Shown here: one piece after another, positions 1 to 6,269 of the stretch
Numbering within the stretch: position 1 is the first letter of the stretch
Layout of the letters: each line of letters begins with the position of its first letter
Source of the DNA: JBPOHE01 sp052035915
GTDB taxonomy: Bacteria; Pseudomonadota; Gammaproteobacteria; Chromatiales; Chromatiaceae
Length of the DNA: 11,181 nt
Reading direction: 5' to 3'
Assembly: GCA_052035915.1 (NCBI GenBank)
Contig: JBPOHE010000104.1
Location: 1 to 11,181 of the forward strand
The notes under the pieces: model-generated
Databases searched by the model: none
Seen by the model: only the letters and a program-made list of their open reading frames with translations
What the model was told of the DNA's origin: nothing
Translations under genes and position numbers: made by a program

Positions 1-38
1 GGCGCTTGAACTGCATGGTGGGCTGCTGTTGCTTATTC

Positions 39-43
39 GGAGG
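39..43 (+). promoter_or_regulatory. Shine-Dalgarno sequence deciding an ATC start for infC
   Basis: GGAGG lies at 39-43. In the infC frame the only start-like codon at a normal distance downstream is ATC at 53-55, separated by 9 bases. The upstream TTG at 29 and ATT at 35 precede the Shine-Dalgarno sequence, and the ATC at 44 is too close to it. IF3 genes are known to use rare start codons (AUU in E. coli), which IF3 itself discriminates against, giving autoregulation. The start is therefore read as ATC. Confidence 0.7.
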
Positions 44-52
44 ATCCATCTC

Positions 53-574
53 ATCGAAAACAAGACTTCGCGCAACCGGCTGAACGAGGAAATCACTTCA
101 CCGGCGGTACGTTTGATCGGTGTGGACGGCAAACAGATAGGGGTGGTTTCGATAGGTGAAGCCCTGAATGCCGCGGGGGAGGCCGGGTTGGATCTGGTGG
201 AGATTGCCCCTGAAGCCCACCCTCCCGTATGTCGTATTATGGATTTCGGCAAGTATCTGTTCGATCAGAAAAAGCAGCGACAACAGGCGAAGAAGAAGCA
301 AAAGCAAATCGAGGTCAAGGAAATAAAATTCCGACCCGGTACAGATGAAGGGGATTATCAGGTCAAACTACGCAACCTGATACGGTTCCTACAGGATGGG
401 GACAAGGCCAAGATTACTATGAGGTTTCGCGGGCGCGAGCAGGTCCACCAGAACCTGGGGCTTGACCTCTTGCACCGGATCGAGGCGGATCTGAGCGATT
501 ATGGAATCGTAGAACAACCGCCACAAAGCGAAGGCCGCCAGATGATCATGGTCTTCGGTCCCAAGAAAAGATAA
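53..574 (+). CDS. infC: Translation initiation factor IF3
   Basis: IF3 binds the 30S subunit, prevents early joining of the 50S subunit and checks start codon and initiator tRNA. The 173-residue product is close to the usual length (180 in E. coli). It shows the N-terminal domain with RLNEEI, the segment DLVEIAPEAHPPVCRIMDFG, a lysine/glutamine-rich linker at about residues 82-96, and the C-terminal domain with KEIKFRPGTDEGDYQVKLR and RFRGRE, ending in GRQMIMVFGPKKR. I start it at ATC 53 because of the GGAGG at 39-43. Starting at TTG 29 would add eight residues with no family support. It is followed by rpmI after 20 bases and rplT after 25 more, the normal order. If the ATC start is right, IF3 probably represses its own translation as in E. 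coli. A TGA at 7-9 might end an upstream gene (thrS is usual there), but too little is visible to say. Confidence 0.96.
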   Translation: MENKTSRNRLNEEITSPAVRLIGVDGKQIGVVSIGEALNAAGEAGLDLVEIAPEAHPPVCRIMDFGKYLFDQKKQRQQAKKKQKQIEVKEIKFRPGTDEGDYQVKLRNLIRFLQDGDKAKITMRFRGREQVHQNLGLDLLHRIEADLSDYGIVEQPPQSEGRQMIMVFGPKKR

Positions 575-594
575 TCCTTAATGCGGAGTTCGTT

Positions 595-795
595 ATGCCG
601 AAGATCAAATCCAATCGGAGCGCTGTGAAGCGTTTCCATAGCAACGGGTCAGGCGCGCTGAAGCGTATCCAGTCCCACCGTCGCCATATCCTCACCAAAA
701 AAAGCTCGAAGCGTAAGCGATTGTTGCGTTGCCCGGCCGAGGTGCACCCGGCCGATATGAAGGCAGCGCGCCAAATGCTGCCTTACAGCTATTGA
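595..795 (+). CDS. rpmI: 50S ribosomal protein L35
   Basis: This is a small, very basic 66-residue ribosomal protein of the large subunit, matching the usual L35 length of about 65. Typical L35 features are the start MPKIKSNRSAVKRF, the central HRRHILTKKSSKRKRLLR and the C-terminal MLPY. ATG 595 follows GGAG at 584-587. It sits between infC and rplT, where L35 is always expected in this operon. In E. coli rpmI translation is repressed by L20, and rplT is coupled to it. Whether this happens here cannot be judged by eye, since no L20 mRNA operator was identified. Confidence 0.97.
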   Translation: MPKIKSNRSAVKRFHSNGSGALKRIQSHRRHILTKKSSKRKRLLRCPAEVHPADMKAARQMLPYSY

Positions 796-820
796 TTCGT
801 ATTGAGGAGCCCAGGCAGCC

Positions 821-1180
821 ATGGCTAGAGTGAAGAAAGGTGTTACGGCCCACGCCCGCCACAAAGAAATGTTGGAGGAGGCGCAAGGCTATTATGGCGC
901 GAGAGGCCGTGCCTATCGGGTCGCCAAGCAGACGGTTATCAAGGCCGGTCAGTATGCCTATCGTGATCGCCGCCAACGCAAGCGGCAATTTCGCGCCCTT
1001 TGGATCGTCCGTATCAATGCCGGGGCCCGCGAATGTGGGCTGTCATATAGCCGCATGATGGATGGTCTGAACAAGGCAAGCGTCGAGATTGATCGCAAGG
1101 TCCTGGCGGATTTGGCGATGTTCGACAAGCCGGCTTTTGCCGCTTTGGCGGAGAAAGCGAAGGCCAGTCTTGTCAACTGA
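821..1180 (+). CDS. rplT: 50S ribosomal protein L20
   Basis: This is the 119-residue large-subunit protein needed for early 50S assembly. It has the expected start MARVKKGVTAHARHK, the basic N-terminal extension rich in Arg and Lys (GYYGARGRAYRVAKQ, RDRRQRKRQFRALWIVRINA) that threads into 23S rRNA, and the globular C-terminal part with GLSYSRMMDGL. Length equals that of typical L20 (118 in E. coli). ATG 821 has a GAGGAG at 804-809. L20 is the known autoregulator of this operon in enteric bacteria. The gene ends 113 bases before pheS, and that gap holds an intrinsic terminator, so expression of the distal half of the operon is likely adjusted there. Confidence 0.98.
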   Translation: MARVKKGVTAHARHKEMLEEAQGYYGARGRAYRVAKQTVIKAGQYAYRDRRQRKRQFRALWIVRINAGARECGLSYSRMMDGLNKASVEIDRKVLADLAMFDKPAFAALAEKAKASLVN

Positions 1181-1190
1181 ATAAGGTTGG

Positions 1191-1235
1191 ATGACGCATC
1201 CGGGGGTCTCCCCCGGAGCAGGCGAATCGACATAA
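1191..1235 (+). other. Possible 14-codon leader ORF before the pheS terminator
   Basis: ATG 1191 opens a 14-codon frame (MTHPGVSPGAGEST) ending at TAA 1233-1235, whose last two bases are the first two of the terminator stem. A weak AAGG lies at 1183-1186, only 4 bases upstream of the ATG. Placement resembles a leader peptide, but it has no Phe codon, unlike pheM of E. coli, so control by phenylalanine through this peptide is not supported. A GC-rich hairpin (CCGGGGG tct CCCCCGG, 1200-1216) lies inside it. It may be a chance frame. Confidence 0.2.
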
Positions 1236-1276
1236 GGAGGGGGAAGACCGGTCAGGTCTTTCCCCTCTTGTTTTTT
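1234..1276 (+). terminator. Intrinsic terminator/attenuator between rplT and pheS
   Basis: The 5' arm 1234-1249 pairs with the 3' arm 1255-1269 over about 15 bp, with one G-U pair and one bulged base. The loop is GGTCA, and the arms are followed directly by GTTTTTT (1270-1276). This is a clear Rho-independent terminator shape. It lies inside an operon rather than at its end, as with the E. coli pheST attenuator, so partial read-through is expected. The T-run is followed at once by GAGGGG (1277-1282), the likely pheS ribosome binding site. Confidence 0.75.
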
Positions 1277-1282
1277 GAGGGG
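1277..1282 (+). promoter_or_regulatory. pheS ribosome binding site, complementary to the terminator 3' arm
   Basis: GAGGGG ends 11 bases before ATG 1294. It is a perfect complement of CCCCTC at 1262-1267, with the nine bases TTGTTTTTT as loop. CCCCTC is also part of the 3' arm of the terminator hairpin, so the two structures exclude each other. Formation of the small hairpin would hide the pheS binding site. This is what the bases permit, and no regulation is proven. Confidence 0.4.
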
Positions 1283-1293
1283 CATTGAGAGAA

Positions 1294-2325
1294 ATGGCTG
1301 AAGAGATCGGACACTCCCTGGAAGCATTGCATAACGAGGCCCTGCGCCGCATCGCCTCAGCTTCAAACCTAGCGGCTTTGGATGAGATTCGCGTCCATTT
1401 CTTGGGTAAGACCGGTTTGCTCACCTTGGAGTTGAAACAACTCAGTACCTTGCCCGTGGCGGCCAGGCCGGCGGCTGGACAGGTAATCAACGAGGTGAAG
1501 CGCCGTATTCAGGAGCGGATTGCCGAGCGTAAAGCCGAACTTGAGACCGAAACCCTGGCGGCCAAGCTGGCGGCTGAAGGCATCGACGTGAGTCTGCCCG
1601 GTCGGGGTCAGGGACAGGGCGGATTTCATCCCGTGACACGGACCATGCGTCGACTCATCCAACTGTTCGGCAGCGCCGGTTTCAAAATGGTCGAGGGGCC
1701 GGAGGTGGAGGATGACTACCATAATTTCGAAGCCCTCAATATCCCTCCCCATCATCCGGCTCGGGCCATGCACGATACCTTCTATTTCGACCGACACCTG
1801 TTGTTGCGCACTCATACCTCGCCAGTGCAGATCCGGGTCATGGAGCAGGCGACACCACCAATCAAGGTGATCGCTCCCGGGCGGGTCTACCGCTGTGACT
1901 CGGATCTCACCCACACCCCCATGTTCCATCAGGTCGAAGGCTTTCTCGTGGATGAGGAGGTCAGTTTCGCCGATCTGAAGACCTTGCTCTATGACGTCAT
2001 GACCAGGTTTTTCGAGCGCGATCTCGAATTGCGCTTCCGGCCCTCTTACTTTCCCTTCACAGAGCCTTCCGCTGAGGTGGATATCCAATGCGTGATCTGC
2101 GGCGGGGAGGGTTGTCGGGTCTGTAGTCAAACTGGCTGGCTCGAAGTGCTTGGTTGCGGCATGATCCATCCAGAGGTGTTCCGTCATGTGGGTATCGACA
2201 GTGAGCGATACACAGGTTACGCCTTCGGCATGGGGGTGGAACGTCTGACCATGCTGCGCTACGGCGTCAACGACCTCAGAATGTTTTTCGAAAACGATCT
2301 GCGTTTCCTGCGCCAGTTTTCCTGA
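1294..2325 (+). CDS. pheS: Phenylalanyl-tRNA synthetase alpha subunit
   Basis: This is the catalytic subunit of the alpha2-beta2 enzyme that charges tRNA-Phe. The 343-residue protein has an N-terminal coiled-coil arm (about residues 1-90), then the class II core. Motif 1 lies around EGPEVEDDYHNFEALNIP, motif 2 has the region GRVYRCDSDLTHTPMFHQVE, and motif 3 is GFGMGVERLTMLRYG-like (here YAFGMGVERLTMLRYGVNDL). FRPSYFPFTEPSAEVD forms the Phe pocket. It is 16 residues longer than E. coli PheS because of an insert with two CxxC pairs (C266, C269, C274, C277) just before WLEVLGCGM. Similar inserts occur in PheS of several other proteobacteria and look like a zinc knuckle. ATG 1294 is preferred over TTG 1285 because of spacing from GAGGGG. 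pheT follows after 100 bases. Confidence 0.97.
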   Translation: MAEEIGHSLEALHNEALRRIASASNLAALDEIRVHFLGKTGLLTLELKQLSTLPVAARPAAGQVINEVKRRIQERIAERKAELETETLAAKLAAEGIDVSLPGRGQGQGGFHPVTRTMRRLIQLFGSAGFKMVEGPEVEDDYHNFEALNIPPHHPARAMHDTFYFDRHLLLRTHTSPVQIRVMEQATPPIKVIAPGRVYRCDSDLTHTPMFHQVEGFLVDEEVSFADLKTLLYDVMTRFFERDLELRFRPSYFPFTEPSAEVDIQCVICGGEGCRVCSQTGWLEVLGCGMIHPEVFRHVGIDSERYTGYAFGMGVERLTMLRYGVNDLRMFFENDLRFLRQFS

Positions 2326-2332
2326 GGCTGAT

Positions 2333-2348
2333 AACCTCCCCCTTCGGC
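2333..2348. repeat. 16-base sequence shared by two intergenic spacers (copy 1)
   Basis: AACCTCCCCCTTCGGC occurs here, between pheS and pheT, and again at 5539-5554, between the MerR-type gene and the yceI-like gene, both in the same orientation. I noticed no other copy in the window. The flanking bases do not match. Function unknown, and it could be chance. Confidence 0.4.
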
Positions 2349-2425
2349 GTGTCGATGTTGGTGAACAAACTTCAATCATGTCATGCCAATGGCTGATAGA
2401 TAAAAGTATGTGAGGATTGCAAAAC

Positions 2426-4804
2426 ATGAAACTCAGCGATGCCTGGCTGCGGGAATGGGTACGGGCGCCGATAACCACCAAGGATCTCGGTGAGCAGTTG
2501 ACCATGGCGGGCCATGAAGTAGCTTCCATCACCCAGGTAGCGGAACATTTCGATCGGGTGGTGGTGGGGGCGGTCCTGAGTGTGGAGCCGCATCCGAATG
2601 CGCAAAAACTCCATCTCTGCCGTGTCGATGTAGGGGGACCCGAGCCGTTGCAGATCGTTTGCGGTGCCTCCAACGTAGCGCCGGCCATGCGGGTACCCAC
2701 GGCCCTCCTGGGGGCCGTTCTCCCGAACGGGATCAGGATCAAAGAGGCAAAACTGCGCGGGGTGGAATCCTTCGGCATGCTCTGTTCGGCGGAAGAGCTC
2801 GGCCTGGCCGAGACCTCCGCAGGCCTCATGCCCTTGCCGCCCGACGCCCCCATCGGTAGGGATGTTCGGGAGTATCTCGGTCTGGATGACCAAATTATCG
2901 AGCTGGAATTGACCCCTGATCGGGGTGACTGCCTCAGCGTGCGCGGTATCGCCCGGGAACTGGGTGTGATCAACCGACTGCCGGTGACTGAACCCGCCAT
3001 TCCACCTGTGGCGGCCCAGCTCGATCAGCGGATCGAGGTCCATCTCCAGGCACCCAAAGCCTGTCCAAGGTACGCCTGCCGCATCATCCGGGATATCGAC
3101 CCCAAGGCCGAGACGCCCCTCTGGATGCGTGAGCGCCTGCGTCGAAGCGGTATGCGCAGTCTCGGGCCACTGGTCGATGTCACCAACTATGTCATGCTCG
3201 AACTCGGTCAGCCCTTGCATGCCTTCGATCTGGATCAGTTGCAAGGGGCCATCGAGGTCCGTTTGGCCTATCCCGGGGAACAGCTGCATCTGCTTGATGG
3301 ACAAGAGATCGAACTTCGCCCCGACTCTCTGGTGATCGCCGATGCGCAACGTGCCTTGGCCCTGGCCGGCATCATGGGAGGCGAGGGTTCGGGTATCTCG
3401 GCCGACACCCGACATATTCTGCTCGAAAGCGCCTTTTTCCACCCCACGGAGATGATCGGCAAACCACGCTCCTATGGTTTGCATACCGAATCCTCCCATC
3501 GTTTCGAGCGGGGTGTCGATCCGGGACTGCAGGTCGAGGCTCTCGAACGGGCCACGGCCCTGTTGCTGAGTCTGAGCGGTGGCAAGCCTGGTCCCGTGGT
3601 CGATGTCCAATCCTTCGATCACCTGCCCCAGCGGCCCAAGGTCAGGTTGCGGAGCGAGCGCATTCAACGGCTATTGGGCGTCTCCATGGTGGAGAGCGAA
3701 ATCGAGGATATCCTGCGTCGTCTCGGCATGGAGGTAATCCAGACCGCGGAGGCCTGGCTCGTATCACCTCCCAGTTGCCGCTTCGATATCGGTATCGAGG
3801 CCGATCTGATCGAGGAACTCGGTCGCATCTATGGGTACACCAATATCCCCATGGCGCGTCCCAGGTCTCATGCCCAGATGGACGCCCCCTTGGAGGCGAG
3901 CTTCGACCTTGAACGGGCCAAAGACGTACTGGTGGACCGTGATTACCTTGAGGTCATCACCTATAGCTTCGTCGATCCCCAGTGGCTCGGCTGGTTGGAC
4001 CCACAGCAGCAGGGTTTAACCCTGTCCAATCCCATCGCCTCGGATATGTCCGTCATGCGCACCACCCTCTGGGTCGGGTTGCTGCAGGCGGCTCGTTACA
4101 ACCAAGCGCGGCAACAGGGTCGTATCCGACTCTTCGAAAGCGGGCTGAGGTTCATTCAGCAGGCCGATGGTTTACATCAGGAAAACATGTTGGCCGGCTT
4201 GGCCATGGGGTCAGCCCTCCCCGAGCAATGGGCCGAAAGCCAGCGTTCGGTCGATTTCTTCGATATCAAGGCCGATCTGGAGGCCATTTTTGGTTTGACC
4301 GGGGCGGCTGCCGAGTTTGTCTATGTTGCCGCCCGGCATCCGGCCCTGCATCCCGGACAGAGTGCCAAGCTGCTGCGAAAAAATCTCGAGGTCGGCTGGA
4401 TCGGAACGCTGCATCCGGAACTGGAGCGGCGGCTCGACCTTGCCGGACCAATCCTGGTGTTCGAACTCAGTCTTCAGGCCCTGATGGATGGGCGCGTCCC
4501 TGGCTTTCAGCCGTTGTCGAAGTTTCCGGCCATTCGCCGCGATCTGGCGATCGTGCTCGACCAGGAGATCGCTTTCGCTGCTGTTCGGGAGGTGATCCTC
4601 AGCGTTCCCCAGGACTTCCTCCAGGAGATCCGGCTGTTCGACCTCTATCGCGGCGAGAAGATAGATTCAAAGCGAAAAAGTTTCGCTTTGGGCCTGATTT
4701 TTCAAGCGACTTCGCGTACTCTTAGGGACGAGGAAGTCGAAGCTTACATGGAGGCCGTGGTGCAAAAGTTGTCGTCCCAACTGGGTGCAAAGATTCGGGA
4801 ATAA
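2426..4804 (+). CDS. pheT: Phenylalanyl-tRNA synthetase beta subunit
   Basis: This is the beta subunit of PheRS. It holds the tRNA and edits mischarged Tyr-tRNA-Phe. At 792 residues it matches the usual length (795 in E. coli). Domains in order are: the start MKLSDAWLREWV; an EMAP-like tRNA-binding domain at about 40-150 (HPNAQKLHLCRVDVGG, GMLCSAEELGL); the B3/B4 editing region at about 210-400 (DVTNYVMLELGQPLHAFD, HRFERGVDPGLQ); B5 at about 400-475; the catalytic-like B6/B7 fold (YLEVITYSFVDP, SNPIASDMSVMRTTLW); and the C-terminal ferredoxin-like anticodon-binding domain at about 700-790 (FPAIRRDLAIVLD, FDLYRGEKI). ATG 2426 is chosen over TTG 2417 because GAGG at 2412-2415 fits it. ihfA begins 3 bases after the stop, so the two are probably co-translated. 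Confidence 0.97.
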   Translation: MKLSDAWLREWVRAPITTKDLGEQLTMAGHEVASITQVAEHFDRVVVGAVLSVEPHPNAQKLHLCRVDVGGPEPLQIVCGASNVAPAMRVPTALLGAVLPNGIRIKEAKLRGVESFGMLCSAEELGLAETSAGLMPLPPDAPIGRDVREYLGLDDQIIELELTPDRGDCLSVRGIARELGVINRLPVTEPAIPPVAAQLDQRIEVHLQAPKACPRYACRIIRDIDPKAETPLWMRERLRRSGMRSLGPLVDVTNYVMLELGQPLHAFDLDQLQGAIEVRLAYPGEQLHLLDGQEIELRPDSLVIADAQRALALAGIMGGEGSGISADTRHILLESAFFHPTEMIGKPRSYGLHTESSHRFERGVDPGLQVEALERATALLLSLSGGKPGPVVDVQSFDHLPQRPKVRLRSERIQRLLGVSMVESEIEDILRRLGMEVIQTAEAWLVSPPSCRFDIGIEADLIEELGRIYGYTNIPMARPRSHAQMDAPLEASFDLERAKDVLVDRDYLEVITYSFVDPQWLGWLDPQQQGLTLSNPIASDMSVMRTTLWVGLLQAARYNQARQQGRIRLFESGLRFIQQADGLHQENMLAGLAMGSALPEQWAESQRSVDFFDIKADLEAIFGLTGAAAEFVYVAARHPALHPGQSAKLLRKNLEVGWIGTLHPELERRLDLAGPILVFELSLQALMDGRVPGFQPLSKFPAIRRDLAIVLDQEIAFAAVREVILSVPQDFLQEIRLFDLYRGEKIDSKRKSFALGLIFQATSRTLRDEEVEAYMEAVVQKLSSQLGAKIRE

Positions 4805-4807
4805 GAG

Positions 4808-5107
4808 ATGGCGTTAACAAAGGCATTGCTGGCTGAGCACTTGTTCGAGGAATTGGGATTGAACAAGCGTGAAGCGAAAGACATGGTCGAAATGTTCTTT
4901 GAAGAGGTGCGCCGAGCCCTGGAAGCGGGAGATCAGGTCAAGCTCTCGGGGTTCGGCAATTTCGATCTGCGGGAGAAAAAACAACGTCCGGGACGCAATC
5001 CCAAGACGGGCCAGGAGATACCCATCACGGCCCGTCGTGTAGTGACTTTCCGTCCAGGCCAAAAACTTAAGTCGCGGGTGGAAGCCTATGCTGGAGGCCA
5101 ACAGTAG
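4808..5107 (+). CDS. ihfA: Integration host factor alpha subunit
   Basis: IHF-alpha pairs with IHF-beta to bind and sharply bend DNA at specific sites in recombination, replication and transcription. The product is 99 residues, as in E. coli, and nearly matches it along its length. It has helical N-terminal MALTKALLAEHLFEELGLNK, VKLSGFGNFDLREKKQRPG, the beta-arm sequence RNPKTGQEIPITARRVVTFR with the intercalating proline region, and the C-terminal GQKLKSRVE. It follows pheT by 3 bases, the usual location in Gammaproteobacteria (after pheT). Its last 20 bases overlap the next gene in another frame. The beta subunit is not in the window. Confidence 0.98.
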   Translation: MALTKALLAEHLFEELGLNKREAKDMVEMFFEEVRRALEAGDQVKLSGFGNFDLREKKQRPGRNPKTGQEIPITARRVVTFRPGQKLKSRVEAYAGGQQ

Positions 5108-5447
5108 TATCAACGAGCTTCCCGCCATACCCGGGAAGCGGTACTTCACCATCGGTGAAGTCAGTGACTTGTGTGGCGTCAAGCCGCACGTGCTGCGCTA
5201 TTGGGAGCAAGAGTTCGCTCAACTCAGTCCCGACAAAAGGCGTGGCAACCGGAGATATTATCAGCGCACCGATGTGATCATGATCCGGCAGATCCGTAGC
5301 TTGCTCTATGAGCAGGGCTATACCATAGTCGGCGCCAGACAGCAGTTATCTGGTGAGCATGCGCGTTGGGATCAGTCGCAGAGTCAACAGATAATCAAAC
5401 AGTTGCGGCTTGAGCTTGAAGAAGTGCTCAAGATATTGAAGCGGTGA
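5088..5447 (+). CDS. MerR-family transcriptional regulator downstream of ihfA
   Basis: This is a 119-residue DNA-binding protein with a MerR-type winged helix-turn-helix at about residues 17-85. It shows KRYFTIGEVSDLCGVKPHVL, RYWEQEF, the wing RRGNRRYYQRTDV, then IRSLLYEQGYTIVGARQQL. The C-terminal part (about 95-119) is a short helix rich in Leu and Glu, probably for dimerisation, with no metal-binding cysteines of the CueR/ZntR type. A short MerR protein in exactly this place is conserved in many Gammaproteobacteria, including Pseudomonas, and its regulon is not known to me. ATG 5088 lies inside ihfA (20-base overlap), which suggests translational coupling. A small GC stem (5456-5472) follows the stop. 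Confidence 0.93.
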   Translation: MLEANSSINELPAIPGKRYFTIGEVSDLCGVKPHVLRYWEQEFAQLSPDKRRGNRRYYQRTDVIMIRQIRSLLYEQGYTIVGARQQLSGEHARWDQSQSQQIIKQLRLELEEVLKILKR

Positions 5448-5455
5448 ATCCCTAA

Positions 5456-5472
5456 CGGGCCTGACCGGCCCG
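5456..5472 (+). terminator. Short GC-rich stem-loop after the ihfA-merR end
   Basis: CGGGCC and GGCCCG form a perfect 6-bp stem with loop TGACC, starting 8 bases after the MerR-gene stop. There is no T-run after it, so it is a weak terminator candidate at best. It could instead protect the 3' end of the mRNA. Confidence 0.3.
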
Positions 5473-5488
5473 CCGACCGTCTAGATCG

Positions 5489-5579
5489 ACCATCGGCCGT
5501 CCGTGCAACCTATGTCGCCGATGGTTATCCATAATCTCAACCTCCCCCTTCGGCCTCTTCCGGGATAAAACCCGAGGCC
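5489..5579 (+). other. Two further stem-loops in the 5448-5660 spacer
   Basis: The 213-base spacer has no gene I can support. ACCATCGGC (5489-5497) pairs perfectly with GCCGATGGT (5517-5525), giving a 9-bp stem with a 19-base loop. Further on, GGCCTC (5552-5557) and GGG (5562-5564) pair with CCC GAGGCC (5571-5579) around the loop ATAAAA, leaving TTCC bulged. They could be mRNA-end structures, a small RNA or protein sites. No tRNA was found here. Confidence 0.4.
5539..5554. repeat. 16-base sequence shared by two intergenic spacers (copy 2)
   Basis: Identical to 2333-2348 over AACCTCCCCCTTCGGC. The last three bases overlap the 5' arm of the bulged hairpin at 5552-5579. Confidence 0.4.
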
Positions 5580-5596
5580 ATGTTCCATTCCGGCGA

Positions 5597-5626
5597 TCGA
5601 ACAAGTCGCACCCAGAGAACTATACT
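5597..5626 (+). promoter_or_regulatory. Candidate promoter for the yceI-cytochrome b561 pair
   Basis: TATACT at 5621-5626 matches the sigma-70 -10 box at five of six bases. A weak -35 (TCGAAC, 5597-5602) lies 18 bases upstream. Transcription would begin about 5633, some 28 bases before ATG 5661. This is the best promoter-like stretch in the spacer, and the -35 is poor. Confidence 0.4.
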
Positions 5627-5660
5627 GCACCATCACTGGTAATGGTTGCAGGAAATCATC

Positions 5661-6260
5661 ATGTCCAAGTGGCTCATTCGACTCTGGATCTTCATCTCCC
5701 TCTGGGTTGTCGGGCCAACCGCCCTCGCTGGCGAGCGCTACGATTTCGACAAGGTACACACCCAGATCCTGTTTTTTGTCGACCATCTTGGTTTTTCCAA
5801 GTCTCAAGGAGAATTCCACGACTATTCCGGCAGGTTCATCTTCGATCCCGATGATTGGCGCGATGCCGAGGTGGATATCCGGATCCGCACCGCGAGTCTG
5901 GATATGGACGATCAGCGATGGGACGAGCGTCTACGGGGCAAGGACTTCTTCGCCGTCGATCAGTATCCGGAGATGCGGTTTCGCAGCCTGAAGGTCGAGC
6001 GCCTCGGCGAACGGGACGGCAGGATCCAGGGCGAACTCAGCCTGCTGGGTGTCACCCGGCCACTGAATATCGATTTTCATTTCAACAAGGCGGCTGTCCA
6101 TCCCTTGTCCCGCCAGTTCGTGGCCGGTTTTTCCGCCCGCGCCAGCCTCAAACGCTCGGATTTCGGCATGAAGTACGGGCTCGGCATCATCGGCGACGAG
6201 GTGGAGATCCGGCTCGAGGTCGAAGGGATACGGCGTGAACAGGGCCTGTTGGCCGAATAG
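5661..6260 (+). CDS. YceI family periplasmic protein
   Basis: This is a predicted secreted lipocalin-like beta-barrel of the YceI family, whose members bind polyisoprenoid or other amphiphilic ligands in the periplasm. The 199-residue protein begins with a signal peptide (MSKWLIRLWIFISLWVVG, then PTALA with cleavage likely after residue 23). Family motifs follow: YDFDKVHTQILFFVDHLGFS (27-46), LRGKDFFAVDQYPEMRF (91-107), LSLLGVTRPLN (127-137) and SDFGMKYGLGIIGDEVEI (166-183). ATG 5661 is preferred over the upstream TTG 5646 because AGGA at 5650-5653 is well spaced and the signal peptide then starts with a normal Lys-containing head. A cytochrome b561 gene follows 9 bases later, the known YceI/YceJ-type pairing, which suggests a linked periplasmic/membrane redox or quinone-related role. 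That link is inference. Confidence 0.93.
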   Translation: MSKWLIRLWIFISLWVVGPTALAGERYDFDKVHTQILFFVDHLGFSKSQGEFHDYSGRFIFDPDDWRDAEVDIRIRTASLDMDDQRWDERLRGKDFFAVDQYPEMRFRSLKVERLGERDGRIQGELSLLGVTRPLNIDFHFNKAAVHPLSRQFVAGFSARASLKRSDFGMKYGLGIIGDEVEIRLEVEGIRREQGLLAE

Positions 6261-6269
6261 GAGCCGGGG

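Noticed and set aside
1181..1293. Classical Phe-rich leader peptide before pheS
   Set aside because: All short frames between rplT and the terminator were read by eye. None has a run of Phe codons.
1369..3000. Minus-strand ORF of 543 codons across pheS and pheT
   Set aside because: It lies antisense to two certain synthetase genes and has no recognisable domain. Open antisense frames are common in GC-rich coding DNA.
2381..3667. Minus-strand ORF of 428 codons inside pheT
   Set aside because: Shadow of pheT: no family resemblance, no ribosome binding site, fully antisense.
3982..4725. Plus-strand ORF of 247 codons inside pheT in another frame
   Set aside because: The composition is rich in Arg, Gly, Pro and Ser, as typical of out-of-frame translation. 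The pheT frame is conserved throughout.
5448..5660. tRNA gene after the MerR-type gene, as found in some relatives
   Set aside because: No cloverleaf, no T-arm GTTCGA box at the right place and no CCA-proximal acceptor stem could be formed.
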